From Branchipolynoe longqiensis (taxonomy: Eukaryota > Annelida > Polychaeta > Phyllodocida > Polynoidae): a DNA stretch of 64,000 nt. Location of the stretch: contig CM059199.1 in assembly GCA_030323885.1 (NCBI GenBank), positions 40,804,590 through 40,868,589 on the forward strand, given 5' to 3'. The position numbers and the translations under genes are program-made. Positions within the stretch are counted from its first letter, which is position 1. Each line of letters begins with the position of its first letter. The notes below the pieces were generated by a model. That model saw nothing but the letters and a program-made list of their open reading frames with translations, was not told the origin of the DNA and did not search any database. Below are positions 1 through 11,178 of this stretch, piece after piece.

Positions 1-404
1 CTAATTGCGTGATGTTCAACGAGAATGACAGGGTTAAGACTTAATTTAGGAACTCACCCCCATTGGTTCAAATTAAGTGTGTGTGAAGGGTGGGCGGGGG
101 GTGGGGGGAGGAGACGACGGTAATGAAGGGATTAGCTCTGTGAATGTAAAACCATGTATCATCGGACAAATTCAAACTTTCACACAAAAGGATTGTTTTC
201 TTGTTGTTACTGTTATTATCTTTTTAATTTTGTTTTGCTTCATAGAATTCTTTTTTTACCTTAATTTTCGTAATTTTCGTATAATTGCTCTTTCTTTTTC
301 TGTTGAGTTTCGGGTTTCCAGCACTGAATGCGTGGGGCAGTTAAATAATTCATTCAGCGAGACGATGTGTTTGGATATTCGTTGGGGCTTTTATTTGCTA
401 ACTA
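1..404. other. Unassigned intergenic DNA
   Basis: No recognisable gene or repeat. A G-rich patch lies at about 87-115 and a T-rich stretch at about 200-260. The 112-residue open frame at 77-415 is low complexity and has no recognisable domain. Confidence 0.5.
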
Positions 405-590
405 AATCCAAGTAATATCAGCACGGGCACCAACTTGTTACATCATTATACTGATGGTGACTTCATAGTGCTGCACCACTGGAAGATCTGACCACCGACA
501 CCCATAAACCCACTATCACACATAGACATATTATCCTGATACTGGGCTAACCCAGTCCTTATTTCACTATTTTAATGTCAATCGCCAGTT
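405..590 (-). mobile_element. SINE-A fragment, divergent
   Basis: Reverse-strand SINE-A body without a tRNA-like head. It shares private changes with the copy at 944-1196, such as AAGTAATATCAG and the GATGGTGA context, which marks both as products of one local duplication. Confidence 0.8.
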
Positions 591-594
591 TGTC

Positions 595-937
595 GTTGAT
601 TTACATCCTACAAACATCTAAGGTCATATCAGGACGGGCACTGACTTGTGACAGTGCGCACTCATGTTCAACTTTCTAGTGCTGCCCCACTGGGACATGA
701 GGCCGCCAACACCATGACCTGATATCCCACTCAGTCACATTATCCTGACACTGAGCCAACCAGTCAGTGACCTATCCTAATAATGCCGAGTGCCTGGCTA
801 GGAAGCAGCAAGTATACATTTGTTAAGTCATTGGTTTGACTCAACCAGGGTTCAAAGTCATGAACCCATGGGTTCGGATCCCCCGATCTCCCAAAACAGG
901 AGACGGACGCTCAACTCATTCGGCCACCCCGTCTGGT
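595..937 (-). mobile_element. SINE-A, near full length
   Basis: Minus-strand copy running from the tail (TTACATCCTACAAACATC) to the head (CATTCGGCCACCCCGTCTGG). The body matches the family and the head keeps A- and B-box-like segments. Confidence 0.9.
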
Positions 938-943
938 GGCTAA

Positions 944-1196
944 CAACATCTAAGTAATATCAGGACGGGCACCGACTTGTAACATCATATAGTGATGGTG
1001 ATTTCATAGTGCTGCCCCACTGGAAGACCTCACCACCAACACAACACCCATAACCCAATATCCCCCACTTTTTTTTGGTGTTTCTTGTTGTATAACGACC
1101 CCCCTCCCCCCTCAGCACACTATCCCACACGGTCACATTATCCTGATACTGGGATAAACCAGTCCTTTTTACTCTTTTAATGTCGATCGCCAGGTT
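944..1196 (-). mobile_element. SINE-A fragment, duplicate of 405-590
   Basis: The same divergent subtype as 405-590. A T-rich/C-rich insertion (TTTTTTTTGG... to CCCCCTCCCCCC) lies near 1070-1110. It is headless, like its partner. Confidence 0.8.
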
Positions 1197-1202
1197 GGGG
1201 GT

Positions 1203-1505
1203 CATCCTACCAACATATCAAGACGGTACCAACTTGCGAAAGTGTGCACTCATGGCAACTTTATAGTACTGCCCCACTAGGAGACCAGGCCACCAGCACC
1301 CATGATCCGATATCCCACATAGTCACATTATCCTGATACTGTGTTAACTAGTCCTTGTCATATCCTACTAACGCCTAGCGCCTGGCTAGGAAGCGAAACG
1401 TACACATTTTGTAGGTCATTGGTTCGACTCGGCCGGGGCTTAAGCCGGAAACCTCCTGTACCGGAAGCCAGGAACAGTCTCACCGACTAGCCCACTCACT
1501 GTGTC
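1203..1505 (-). mobile_element. SINE-A, degenerate head
   Basis: Minus-strand copy with a recognisable body (GCCTGGCTAGGAAGCG near 1380). The head is decayed, ending in GACTAGCCCACTCACTG. It is the counterpart of 595-937 in the duplicated block. Confidence 0.8.
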
Positions 1506-2220
1506 CCATCCCAGAATACTAGAATAGTATTTACAGTCAGCACCATGGGGGTGGGGGGTGTAGGTGGAGAGGTGTGTATGGGTATGGAGGGTGTGTGTGG
1601 GTGGGTGGTGGCTTTCTTGGTGGTTGGGGTAGGGGTGGGCTTGGGGGGTGGAGATGGGTGTAGGCTAGTGGGGGTTGGGGAAAGATATAGTGGTGGAGCC
1701 CATCGAAGCGTGGAAATAGACGACATGACAGTAGATGCTTTGACGTCACTGTGTGTGGATGTGTGCAGGGTCGCTACAAGTGTGTGTGTGGGTGTGGGTG
1801 TGCGTGTGGTAATTGACAGTGGAAGAGTGATGTTACTTGAAAAGAACTGATTTAGACTTTGGTGTTAAGAGCCGTGAGATGCGCATGTGTCAATCAAACG
1901 AATCACTGATCACGGATCACAGATCACGGACCACGGACCAGCGATGGCTGGCGTTCGACGCCCATTCTGGAAAGCTGACGTCGCATGTCGTCTGCTGGGC
2001 GTAAATGTCGTCTGGTCTCCAAGAAAGGCGCGGGAAAAGGCGACGCTTTGTCTGCGAGACTGCGGAAATCATGCGCTTTTAGCGGAAGAGCAGTTCGCAT
2101 GCGCGGGTTTGACGCGGGGGGTTATGGGACGTCTGCCTTTGCATGCATGCTGTGGGTACAATCTGTCTCATATAGACCCAGTACTCATCGTTTTGGAACA
2201 TCTACAGACAGACATACGTC
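1506..2220. other. Unassigned DNA with G/T-rich tract and short GATCACGG repeat
   Basis: A G/T-rich low-complexity tract occupies about 1545-1700 and 1785-1812. Tandem copies of a roughly 7-11 bp ATCACGGATCACAG-like word lie at about 1908-1942. The open frames here are not recognisable proteins. Confidence 0.5.
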
Positions 2221-2405
2221 TATTAAAGTTGCATGGTCCGATGGCCTTTGAATTTTTGTCTTATTTTTTAGATAACTATATCAAATTGATCGTTACAAGC
2301 TACTAATCATTAGTCCGGAGTGATTTTGATTAAAGATGATTAGTTTTGAAGTAATCTGAGCTGAAAGAACCAAAAATAATTTCGACAAGCTTGTCAAAAG
2401 TCCTG
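2221..2405 (+). mobile_element. MITE-1, left part, interrupted
   Basis: Starts with the MITE-1 inverted terminus (TTAAAGTTGCATGGTCCGATGG) and follows the family to GACAAGCTTGTCAAAAGTC. The right part resumes near 4120, so about 1.7 kb of minisatellite DNA has been added inside. Confidence 0.75.
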
Positions 2406-2558
2406 TGGCTATGACCCAGATGGTCATCTCGCAGTGACCACGTGATGTGAGATGACCTGGAACCTGACAGGACTGTAGGTAGGTATTTCTGGTTGGTTTG
2501 GCACATTCTGGGAACGGATTAGTGCCAAAGGCCTATGGCACTCAGGGTTTTTAACAAA

Positions 2559-3940
2559 AAATAATGTGTGTGTGTTGTCTGCATGTGTTTGTCTGTCTAT
2601 GTATGTATCTGTGTGTGTGTGTATGTCTGTGTGTGTCTATCTGTGTGTTTCTGTGTATGTGTGGGAGTGTATGTGTCTGTGTGCGTCTGTTTCTGTGTGT
2701 ATGTGTATGTATGTATGTGTCTGTGTATGTCTGTATGTGTGTGTATCTATGTGTAGGTATGTGTATGTATGTGTGTGTGCCTGCCTCTGTGTGCGTCTGT
2801 ATGTGTCTCTGGCTGTGTGTGTCTCTCTCTCTCTTTGCAAAGGCAGGTCGGGTGTATGTGTGTCTGCGTGTTTCTATGTCTGTGTGTGCTGTCTGTCTGT
2901 GTATGTCTGTGTGTGTATGTATGTATATATATATATATGTGCGTATGTATGTCTGTGTGTGTATGTGTGTGTTGGTATGTGTGTATGTGTATGTCTGTAT
3001 GTGTGTGTATGTATGTGTGAATGTATGTGTGTGTATCTGCCTCTGTATGTGGGTGTCTGTGTGTGTCTCTCTCTCTGCAAAGTCAGGTTGGGTGTATGTG
3101 TGTCTGTGTATGTCAGGTGTGTGCATGTCTGTGTGTTTCTGTGTCTGTGTGTGCTGTCTATGCATGTATGTCTGTGTGTGTCTATCTATGTGTGTCTGTC
3201 TGTGTGTGTCTGTGTGTATATATATGTGTGTGTATGTCTGTGTGTGTCTGTGTGTGTATGTATGTGTGTCTGTGTATGTCTGTCTGTGTGGGTATCTGTG
3301 TGTGTATGTATGTGTGTCTGCCTATGTATGTGTGTGTCTATCTATGTGTCTCTGTGTGTGTGTCTCTCTCTCTGCAAAGTCAGGTCGGATGTAAGTGTGT
3401 CTGTGTATGTCAGTTGTGTGCATGTCTGTGTATTTCTGTATCTGTGTGTGGTGTATGTGCATGTCTGTCTGTGTGTGTCTATCTATGTGTGTCTGTGTGC
3501 CTGTGTATCTGTCTGTGTGTGTATGTCTGTGTGTATGTCTGTGTATGTATGTATGTGTGTGTCTGTCTGTGTCTGTATGTGTATGTCTGTCTGTGTATGT
3601 ATGTGTGTGTATATATGTGTGGGCATATATGTATGTGTGTGTCTGCCTCTGTCTGTGTGCGGCTGTCTATGTGTCTGTGTGTGTGTCTCTCTCTCTGCAA
3701 AGTCAGGTCGGGTGTATGTGTGTCTGTGTATTTTAGGTGTGTGCATGTCTGTGTATTTCTGTGACTGTGTGTGCTGTCTGTGCATGTCTGTTTGTGTGTG
3801 TCTATCTATGTGTGTAGGTATGTGTGTGTATGTCTGTCTGTGTATGTGTGTGTATGTCTGTGTGCATATCTGTCTGTGTGTGTATGTTTGTGTGTATGTC
3901 TGTCTCTGTGTCTCTGTAAAGTCAGGCCAGGAAACACAGA
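2559..3940. repeat. TG/TC-rich higher-order minisatellite
   Basis: About 1.4 kb of TGTGTGTCTG/TGTATGTG simple sequence, punctuated by a unique marker (CTCTCTGCAAAGTCAGGTCG) near 2835, 3071, 3371, 3692 and 3912. The marker spacing of 220-320 bp shows a higher-order unit. The long open frames on both strands (up to 487 codons) only reflect the repeat. Confidence 0.95.
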
Positions 3941-4119
3941 CACATAAACACACACAGACACATCCACCTCATGTCCCCTTCCCCTCTATGGCCCTGCACA
4001 GCAGGCCTACTTGGTTGGGGGGAGGCTAATGAGGTCATGAGATTGGCCTAGTTGGTTAATGGCCTCCCTGCATAATGGGTGTTTCAAAGTGAGTGTCTAA
4101 AGGGGTGAGTTTATAAATT

Positions 4120-4253
4120 CACTGGTTATACTGTATACACTGTCCCAAATCATTAGCTATTACACCAGTATCTAAGTTGGATATATAGGATCAAATGTAA
4201 GTAGTTGTTTTAATTTTGACAAAATTATATTTCATCGGACCATGCAACTTTAA
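4120..4253 (+). mobile_element. MITE-1, right part of the split copy
   Basis: Matches the MITE-1 right half (CAGTATCTAAGTTGGATATA near 4170) and ends in the inverted terminus CATCGGACCATGCAACTTTAA, complementary to the 2221 end. Confidence 0.8.
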
Positions 4254-4369
4254 GGTGGGTCATTTTGTTAGAGCTTGCCTGTGTGTGTGTGTGGGTGGGG
4301 GTGTGGGTGTTTGTTTGGGTGTGGCAGTGTGAAGAAGTGGAATTTTAAACTATGCACCTGTTTGTGCTT

Positions 4370-5890
4370 ATATGTGATGTATGAGCATTATGCAAAACCA
4401 ACATTGTGTACTGAGTACAGAACACTAAGCCTGATGAGTCATATGTTGAAGATGATCCTGAAAATAATTTTACTGAGAAACAGACAGAAAATTGAAGAAC
4501 AAATCAGTAACGTACAAAGTGGGTTTATATCTGGAAGAGGTACACATGAAGGGATTTTCAATATGAGAATGATTTGTGAACGTTATTGTGAAGTGAACCA
4601 GGATGTTTATGCCTGCTTTATTGACTATGAGAAGGCCTTCGACCGAGTCAATCATGAACTATTAATCAAATGTTTACAAGATATTGGTGTCAATGGCAAA
4701 GACATTAAACTAATTGTGAACTTATACTGGACACAACATGCATTTATAAAAATGGAGCAGGGCCTATCGGATGAAGTTATGATTAAACGAGGAGTTCGAC
4801 AGGGGTGTGTATTGTCACCATGTCTATTTAACCTGTACACAGAGATGATTTTCAGACACATTGAAGATTGCAAGGGAGTGACAATAGGTGGCATGAACGA
4901 CAACAATCTTAGATATGCCGATGACAGTTTAATACTAGCAGACAGTGAGAAAAACCTACAAGATATAGTGAATAGAATCAATAAAGCTGGAATACTATTC
5001 AACATGAAGATGAATGCCAGGAAGACCAAAACAATGGTTATAAGTAAAAGACAGATAAACCAAATGTCAATATAACCATAGATGGCACAAACATAGAACA
5101 AGTATCCGAATTCATATATCTCGGACAAAAGATTACAAATGATGGGAGATGTGAGGAAGAAATTAAAAGAAGGATAACAATAGCCCAAACAACATTCTCC
5201 AAAATGTATAGAGTGTTAACATCAAGTAAGATATTAATACAAACAAGGAAGCGTATTCTTCAGTGTTATGTGTGGTCTACTCTAATGTATGGGGCTGAGA
5301 CATGGACAATCTCTAAGAAAATGTACTAATGTTTAGCAGCATTTGAGATGTGGACTTATAGAAGGATGATGAAAATATCATGGACAAAGAAGATCACCAA
5401 CAAAGAAGTTCTCAGAAAAATTAAAAATAAGAAAAGCTTGTTTGCCACTATACAGACAAAGAAATTGATTTATTTTGGCCACATCATTCGTCAGAGTTCA
5501 ATATACCGTACATTGTTGGAAGGGAAGGTGAATGGCAGCAGAGGGAGAGGGAGACCAAGAACATCATGGTTTACAAATATTTCACAGTGGACAGGTTTGA
5601 ATTATTCACAGTCTATCAGAACAGCACACCATCGGGACAAGTGGAGAACCATTGCATCCAACCCTCGACTACAGGACGGAACTATTGATTGATTGATTGA
5701 GCATTATGCGAGTATAAAGGTGCAGAAGGGAATTATTATTATTACTCTTCTATTTCATTATCTACCAGCCATTGTCCTCTATGTATTCACCTCCTTACAA
5801 GATACTGCTGCTGGTGGCGCCACCTTCGGCCCCCACCTGAACTACGGGCGTTTCCATTGTCATTTGATCCCTGGAATATATATATATTAT
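4370..5890 (+). repeat. Repeat E, split by a LINE
   Basis: The head TATGTGATGTATGAGCATTATGC at 4371-4393 continues at 5698 as TGAGCATTATGCGAGTATAAAGG. The rest runs through the GGTGGCGCCACC box near 5814 into a TA-rich end. Excising the LINE restores one continuous repeat E like the copy at 28946. Confidence 0.75.
4394..5697 (+). pseudogene. 5'-truncated RTE-like non-LTR retrotransposon (reverse transcriptase remnant)
   Basis: Remnant of a LINE polyprotein; such proteins copy element RNA into DNA at a nicked target. Recognisable homology starts near 4402, inside the reverse-transcriptase domain; the endonuclease and early RT are absent. Visible motifs are FIDYEKAFDRV (4617-4649, first catalytic Asp), RGVRQGCVLSP (4788-4820) and YADD (4914-4925, catalytic Asp pair). 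The frame shifts near 5045-5062, continues in another frame (NVNITIDGTNIEQ... YLGQKI...) to an in-frame TAA at 5327-5329, then resumes to 5692 with FGHIIRQ and GRGRPRTSW, typical of the C-terminal region of RTE-type elements. The end carries an ATTG tail. TGAGCATTATGC flanks it at 4382-4393 and 5698-5709 as a target duplication. Two lesions mean it is inactive. RTE assignment is from motif style, so another non-LTR clade is possible. Confidence 0.93.
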
Positions 5891-5918
5891 TTAAATTTCA
5901 TATATTTATATATACATA

Positions 5919-6106
5919 CTTTAAAACCTCTGTAAATCGACCGACTTTGGGACCGACTTTAAGTGGTCGATTTAGGGCAGTGGTCGATTTAGGGAGGTTG
6001 TCGGTTTAGGGAGTTAGAATATGATATTGTTGGGACCCAAATAATGCGATCGATATAGGGAAATGGTCGATCTGTGGACGTGGTCGGTTAGGGAGGTTTT
6101 GCTGTA
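5919..6106. mobile_element. MITE-4, pogo/Tigger-like ends
   Basis: Inverted ends TTTAAAACCTCTGTAAATCG and GTCGGTTAGGGAGGTTTTGC. The ACAGTAAAACCTCT type of terminus is known from pogo/Tigger elements (Tc1/mariner). The interior reiterates TGGTCGATTTAGGG. Non-coding. A second copy is at 54727. Confidence 0.75.
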
Positions 6107-6116
6107 TATTCCTATT

Positions 6117-6154
6117 AGGCTGCACTGACCTCTCAGGTAAGGCGCCACATAGAC
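6117..6154 (-). repeat. Fragment of the SINE-D unit
   Basis: GCACTGACCTCTCAGGTAAG and CATAGACAGG are the reverse complement of the conserved flank of the tRNA-Gln-like heads at 41.06-41.57 kb. It is cut off by the adjoining SINE-A. Confidence 0.6.
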
Positions 6155-6431
6155 AGGTTGTTGGAGCTTTACGTCCTGGCAACTTCTAAGGTCATGTCAG
6201 GACGGGTACCGACTTGTGACAGTGTGCATTCATGACAACTTTATAGTGCTGCCCCACTGGGAGATCAGGCCACCAATACCATGACCTGATATCCCACTCA
6301 GTCACACTATCCTGAGACCGAGCCAACCAGTCCTCGCCCTGACCTAATAATGCCGAATGCCTGGGTTCATATCCCAGGGTCTACCAACGTGGGAGACGGA
6401 CACTCAACTCATTCGGCCATCCCGTCTGGTC
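6155..6431 (-). mobile_element. SINE-A with internal deletion
   Basis: Tail and body are present, but the segment between GCCTGG and the B-box region (about 60 bp) is missing. The head ends in CATCCCGTCTGG. Confidence 0.9.
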
Positions 6432-6519
6432 TATGTTGGACATGTGTGTGTAGCAGCAGGCAGAGAGTCTGGTAGATGAAGGCGACAATCTTCTTTCTGC
6501 TGACACTTGTGTTTAGCTT

Positions 6520-6708
6520 GAGATATATAAATGCTGTATAAGAAGTATACGAGTATAATATCACTCCTTTCCCTCATGACTCACTCAGCCCCAGGGACTG
6601 ATGGAGTCTGTCCTAGTCATCTACTGCTCCAGCCGCACCAATCCCAGCTCCGATGGTGGTGTGACCACCCCTGCACACTGTAACCGCCACTCACTGTACC
6701 GCTGATAT

Positions 6709-6712
<4 letters not shown>
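6520..6712 (+). repeat. Repeat E copy
   Basis: Head-like ATGCTGTATAAGAAGTATACGAGTATAA, then the ATCTACTGCTCCA segment shared with the copy at 60214. It is followed by a (TA)n tract at 6707-6760. Confidence 0.55.
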
Positions 6713-6758
<46 letters not shown>

Positions 6759-6760
6759 CG
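6707..6760. repeat. (TA)n microsatellite
   Basis: Near-pure TA dinucleotides at the end of a repeat E copy. Confidence 0.95.
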
Positions 6761-7300
6761 TGAAAATTGAGAAAATCGCCGAATTTGGATATATATGCAA
6801 AGTCATTATAGCACAAAGCACCGCTAACCCATGAATTCCCTTCCAACGCATTCCCAGCACACATAATGTATGTAGAATAGTTGGTTATAGCACAAGGTAG
6901 CTATATCAACTTCATTATTGACACACAGTAGCTCAACCACGCATATTGCGTAGCCCCGCTTTAGTTATAGCAATGTCCCTTTCCTATGAAGTTATCACTA
7001 CAGTTAGTTGGTAGACAAAATGATAACAGTGACATAGAATTATTGGTAAATTGCTTCATTTTTTTAGCTCACGGTTTCGTCCAGTATTGTAGCATCCTCC
7101 TCGTAGCACATGACGCATACAGGTAGCACGTAGACTGTATGTGCCTAATGTACTGACACCGACACCGCCGGTAAATCCGTGTGTTATATGTTTATAGCCC
7201 TTCCAGAGCTTTCCAGTGAGACACCATGTCCGCAGAAGCACTGCAATGTCAGAATTTGCACCACAACACATATATATTACTTATCTGTATTGTGGTTTCA
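6761..7300. other. Unassigned DNA
   Basis: A/T-rich unique-looking sequence; nothing recognised. Confidence 0.4.
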
Positions 7301-7302
7301 AT

Positions 7303-7490
7303 TTTTCAATCGGTGGAAGTATCCCAGTGACACACCCACACGTCCACGCACGCTGATTTTCTCGGTGGCATTTCAATCGGTGGAAGTATGGCGTCGGTGG
7401 AAGTATGGCGTCGGTGTCCAATTTGGCGGTGAAAGTATGGCGTCGGTGTCCAATTTTTCAATCGGTGGAAGTATGGCGCAAGCTGGCGCA
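7303..7490. repeat. Local repeats of a CGGTGGAAGTATGGCG word
   Basis: TCGGTGGAAGTATGGCGTCGG-like units recur about five times, mixed with CAATTTTTCAATCGG and TGTCCAATTT. The word-repeat texture resembles the themed TIR elements, but I could not define ends. Confidence 0.7.
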
Positions 7491-7664
7491 GGACACCGAA
7501 TATATATACCAGGAGCCGGCCAACGCGCCTGCGCGCTGCTAAGGTCCAAGCTCATACAACCTTGAAACGATCTCTTCTCCGATACCTATATATATATAAT
7601 GTTATTATATAATTTATATATGAGGCTTTAACGCTGCGACGTGAATTGTAAGTCGGTCCCGGAG

Positions 7665-7900
7665 AACTGGTTGAATGAGAGTTTGACGCTGATTGGCTGT
7701 CATTGGCGGGCACAGTGGAACGTCACCAAACACCCTATGTCCTACCTCATCAGCTAATCATATTACACAGCTGGCGCTGCCACAACCTGCTCATCGTATC
7801 CTAATAACCACTCTTTGGCAGACATCGTCATAAGCCAATCACACTCGACTACTCACTGCTGCCATGTTCAACTCACACCCCAAGTAGCTCCTAAGCTCAC
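7665..7900. repeat. Module shared with 35.30-35.53 kb
   Basis: GATTGGCTGTCATTG in a GAATGAG...CACAGTGGAAC context recurs in diverged form at 35297 onward. It is non-coding and of unknown origin. Confidence 0.5.
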
Positions 7901-7983
7901 ACTCTGTCATACCGCTGTACATAGTGCTTCAGTCAAGTGTCTCACCAGCCACTGAGTAGATAACACAACTCAACTAGCAGGTC

Positions 7984-8290
7984 GGTTAGTTCCTTGTTGG
8001 AGTTGTTCATCCTGGCAACATCTAAGGTCATGTAAGGATAGGTACAGACTTGTGACAGTGCACACTCATGGCAACTTTATAGTGCTGCTCCACTGTGAAA
8101 TCAGGCCACCGGCACCATGACCCGATATCCTACTCAGTCACATTAACCTGACACTGAGCTAACCAGTCCATGCCCTATTCTATTAATGCCGAACGCTAGG
8201 CTAGGAAGAGACAAGTATCAATGTTTATAAGTCATTGGTTTGACTCGACCAGGAACCAAACTCACAATCTCTGGCATGCGAGGTCCGCCC
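7984..8290 (-). mobile_element. SINE-A, second head subtype
   Basis: Minus-strand copy with GAGCTAACCAGTCC in the body. The head (CAAACTCACAATCTCTGGC) belongs to the subtype seen at 22338, 46302 and 51990. Confidence 0.85.
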
Positions 8291-8663
8291 GGTGCCGCTC
8301 CCTTGAAGGAGGAGGAATCAGACCCAGCACCACAGGCGTCTTTTCCTTTCCAAGATGTACGCCCAACTTATGCATGCAATAGATGCATTGCGCGGACCCC
8401 TGGGAGAGTGGATGTGACTTATTACACACAGCCTGAGTCAACATGTATTATGTCAAAGACTGGAAACAGTGGTTATGCCCCCTCCCCCCACGGGACATCC
8501 CTCACCTCCATGCACACACACACTCACTCACTCACCCTATATAGGCACAAAGGGGATATCATTACACAATAACAAAACAATGATGAGAACATTGGAAGCA
8601 GTGAACCGGAACGCACAGGAGGCTATCAGGAGCTTGCACGAATAAGCTATATATATTATATAT

Positions 8664-8998
8664 AAAAGTTAGTTTTATTTAACGATGCCTCTACAGCACA
8701 TTGATTTTCATCATTGGCTATTGTACGTCTAACATACGTTCAGTCTTATATATTTCGTTGGAGGAAACCCGCTGCCGCCACATAGGGAACTCTTTCTGGT
8801 TAGCAGCAAGGGGTCTTTTATATGCACCTTCCGATAGATAGGACATCAAAGGCGGTGGCCTTTGATGAACCAGTTGTTGACCAGTGGTTGGAATGGAAAA
8901 TAGCTCAAATTGCAAATGGGTCCACTGAGCAAGATCGATCGGATGACCCACACCTTCACAGGTGGACATGCTACCGCCTGTGTTACATCCCGCTCCTT
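8664..8998 (-). mobile_element. SINE-C, full length
   Basis: Reads from the tail (TTATTTAACGATGCCTCTAC) through AGCAGCAAGGGGTCTTTTAT to a tRNA-like head with GGTAGCATGTCCACCTGTG on the reverse strand. The central block recurs in four other copies in the window. Confidence 0.85.
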
Positions 8999-9232
8999 TA
9001 TATGATATACATTACGTATATATATGGCCTATATAAGTGATTATGTGAATATAAATAAAGAATAGTCCCTAAATGTTTCGGTGCTCCTTCTGGGCACCTG
9101 CTCGCTTCCCAACACGCCTTATTCTCAGCAGGCCCCCCTTTAACCGGGCACTCTCTCCTCCCCTTGCCCGGCACTCTCTCCTCCCCGTGCCTGGGAACCG
9201 GCACTAACGGTTTCCCTGCCTCACTTCAAATT

Positions 9233-9278
<46 letters not shown>

Positions 9279-9552
9279 ATGTGGCACTTTCTCGGCCCTC
9301 ACGCTGTAGACCCCCCAAGCAAGCAGGAGAACAAGTACTTTTGCTTCTTTCTTCTTTAATCTCCGCTCACTGTGGCATCCATGATCAACTTCCGGAGGAG
9401 CTTAAGCTAGCCGCATGCAGTAGATGGCAGCCCTGTCACGGCGCTGCCCGGTGGCTACCGGAGCTCCACCTATAGCTATGAACTGCGACAGTGATGGAGC
9501 AGTCCTTGTTACCACTGGATGGTAGTGGAGCTCATGTCTGGACTACTACATA
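8999..9552. other. Possible repeat E relative plus (TA)n and unassigned DNA
   Basis: TATATAAGTGATTATGTGAA near 9023 resembles a repeat E head. It is followed by ATAAATAAAG and a C-rich stretch, then (TA)n at 9239-9275 and unassigned DNA. No coding signal. Confidence 0.35.
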
Positions 9553-10770
9553 TATATGGGTCGTTCTCAGAAGTTGTGTACCAATACTCTGACATCAGTA
9601 CCACAAAATCAAAATGCTATCAAAGTCCTATATACAAGCTTCCTCAATGTTTATGTCCTCTTGCATCTGCATAATTGAAAGTAAACATATTCTGACATTT
9701 TAACTTGGTCAAATGATACTCACACCCAGTAAATAGCAGTATAGCATGGAAACCAATCTGACTCCAAAATCAAATATTTTCCACACAAAGCTTGACATTT
9801 TTAGGACATTTCACATGCCACTTGCTTTAGAAAAAGTAGTAATAATAATTTGAAACCTCATTCCTATGGTTTTGTCTTATTTCTGATGATTAAAGAGCAA
9901 AGCAGAAACATATTAGCAAGGTAACACACAGTTCAAGGGGAATCAACAATTTTACAAAAAGAATTGGCTCAAATTTCAAAGTTATCGGGAAATTTCAGGA
10001 TTTATCTTTTACTATACTATAACTGGGTCCACGCCTAGAGTGTCAAATGGTGAAAATAGTTCCTCTACTGTATCTGTACTCAGTGTTTGATACAGAGTTT
10101 CATAGTACTTGCAAGTGGAAACGAAATGTTATGATGTTAATGACTCCAGAAAAGGATAACTATTTCATAATTTTTATAAATATTTAGAATTAAATGTCTT
10201 CAACTTAATGAAGACATTGTATATGACCATTTGAAGTGACATGTGCTGTTGTTCAGCGGATTGCAATAAGTTTGTGACACTTTATTTTCAATGCTGTTCA
10301 CAATGTCACAAATTAGTGACGTAATTTTCTATTTATTTTGCTACATCCATCCCAATAAGATACATAATACACAATATTAACATTTACTTTCGATCTAAAT
10401 ATCTCCCACATTATTGGGTTAAGTGATGAAATCTAAATATGAAGAGTTCAGGTGCAAAACCCTGTAAACGCCAATCCAAAAATTGATATAAACATGAGAG
10501 TAAAACCTTCAGTAGGTTCAGGTTTTTACACACCTATTTTTTTTGTTCACTGCTCCATAACCATCTGATCACAAGACAAGTGGACTTTGTGAGAATTAAA
10601 ATTACCTTCGAGGAAAAATCTGTTACTTTAATTCATTTTTATTATTGGCGTTTACGGCGTTTTGCACCTTAACTCTTCATATTGACACTCCAATAATGGG
10701 TTTCTTTGAAATATGCATTTCAAGTAGACAACCTCAAGTGGTACACAGTTTCTGAGAACGACCCATATAT
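9553..10770. mobile_element. MITE-3, long copy with ~29-bp TIRs
   Basis: Termini TATATGGGTCGTTCTCAGAA and TTCTGAGAACGACCCATATA are inverted and near-identical for about 29 bp, with TA at each outer end. The interior is A/T-rich and non-coding and holds a MITE-2 at 10437-10682, so the original element was about 970 bp. Relatives are at 58709-59308 and 27010-27285. Non-autonomous class II element; superfamily not assigned. Confidence 0.85.
10437..10682. mobile_element. MITE-2, nested in MITE-3
   Basis: About 246 bp with inverted ends: GAAGAGTTCAGGTGCAAAAC on the left, complementary to GTTTTGCACCTTAACTCTTC on the right. The arms include a GTAAACGCCAAT / ATTGGCGTTTAC pairing. Confidence 0.9.
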
Positions 10771-10920
10771 CCGCCTCGGCACATCAAAGCGGAGGAATAT
10801 ATCAAAGGAGGACACATCCATCAAAGAGAGGTAAAGCACATGATAATAAGTCCATGGTCAAACAATGTACACCCCTTTTTAATTGAATACTGCATGTAGC
10901 ATCATATACTTTTTATTTCT

Positions 10921-11178
10921 TAGGGGGCTTTACATCCTAATAACACCTAAGGTCACATAAGGACAAGTATCGACTTTTGACAGTGCGCAGTCCTGGGAAC
11001 TTTATAGTGTTGCTTCACTGAGAGATTAGGCTGGCAGGATCGATATGCCACTCAGTCGTATTATCCTGATTCTGAGCAAAGCACCCCTTGCCCTTTGCTA
11101 TGTTAACGACAAGTCCGAGGCTAGGTAATGACAATTATCAATTTTGTAATTGATTGCTTTGACGAAGCTGCGGATTGA
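10921..11178 (-). mobile_element. SINE-A, old copy
   Basis: Tail GCTTTACATCCTAATAACACC and body recognisable but diverged; the head has decayed after GATTGCTTTGACG. Confidence 0.8.

Noticed and set aside
2566..4029. 487-codon Cys/Val-rich open frame
   Set aside because: Reads through TG/TC simple repeat; all frames and both strands stay open, which is expected for this composition.
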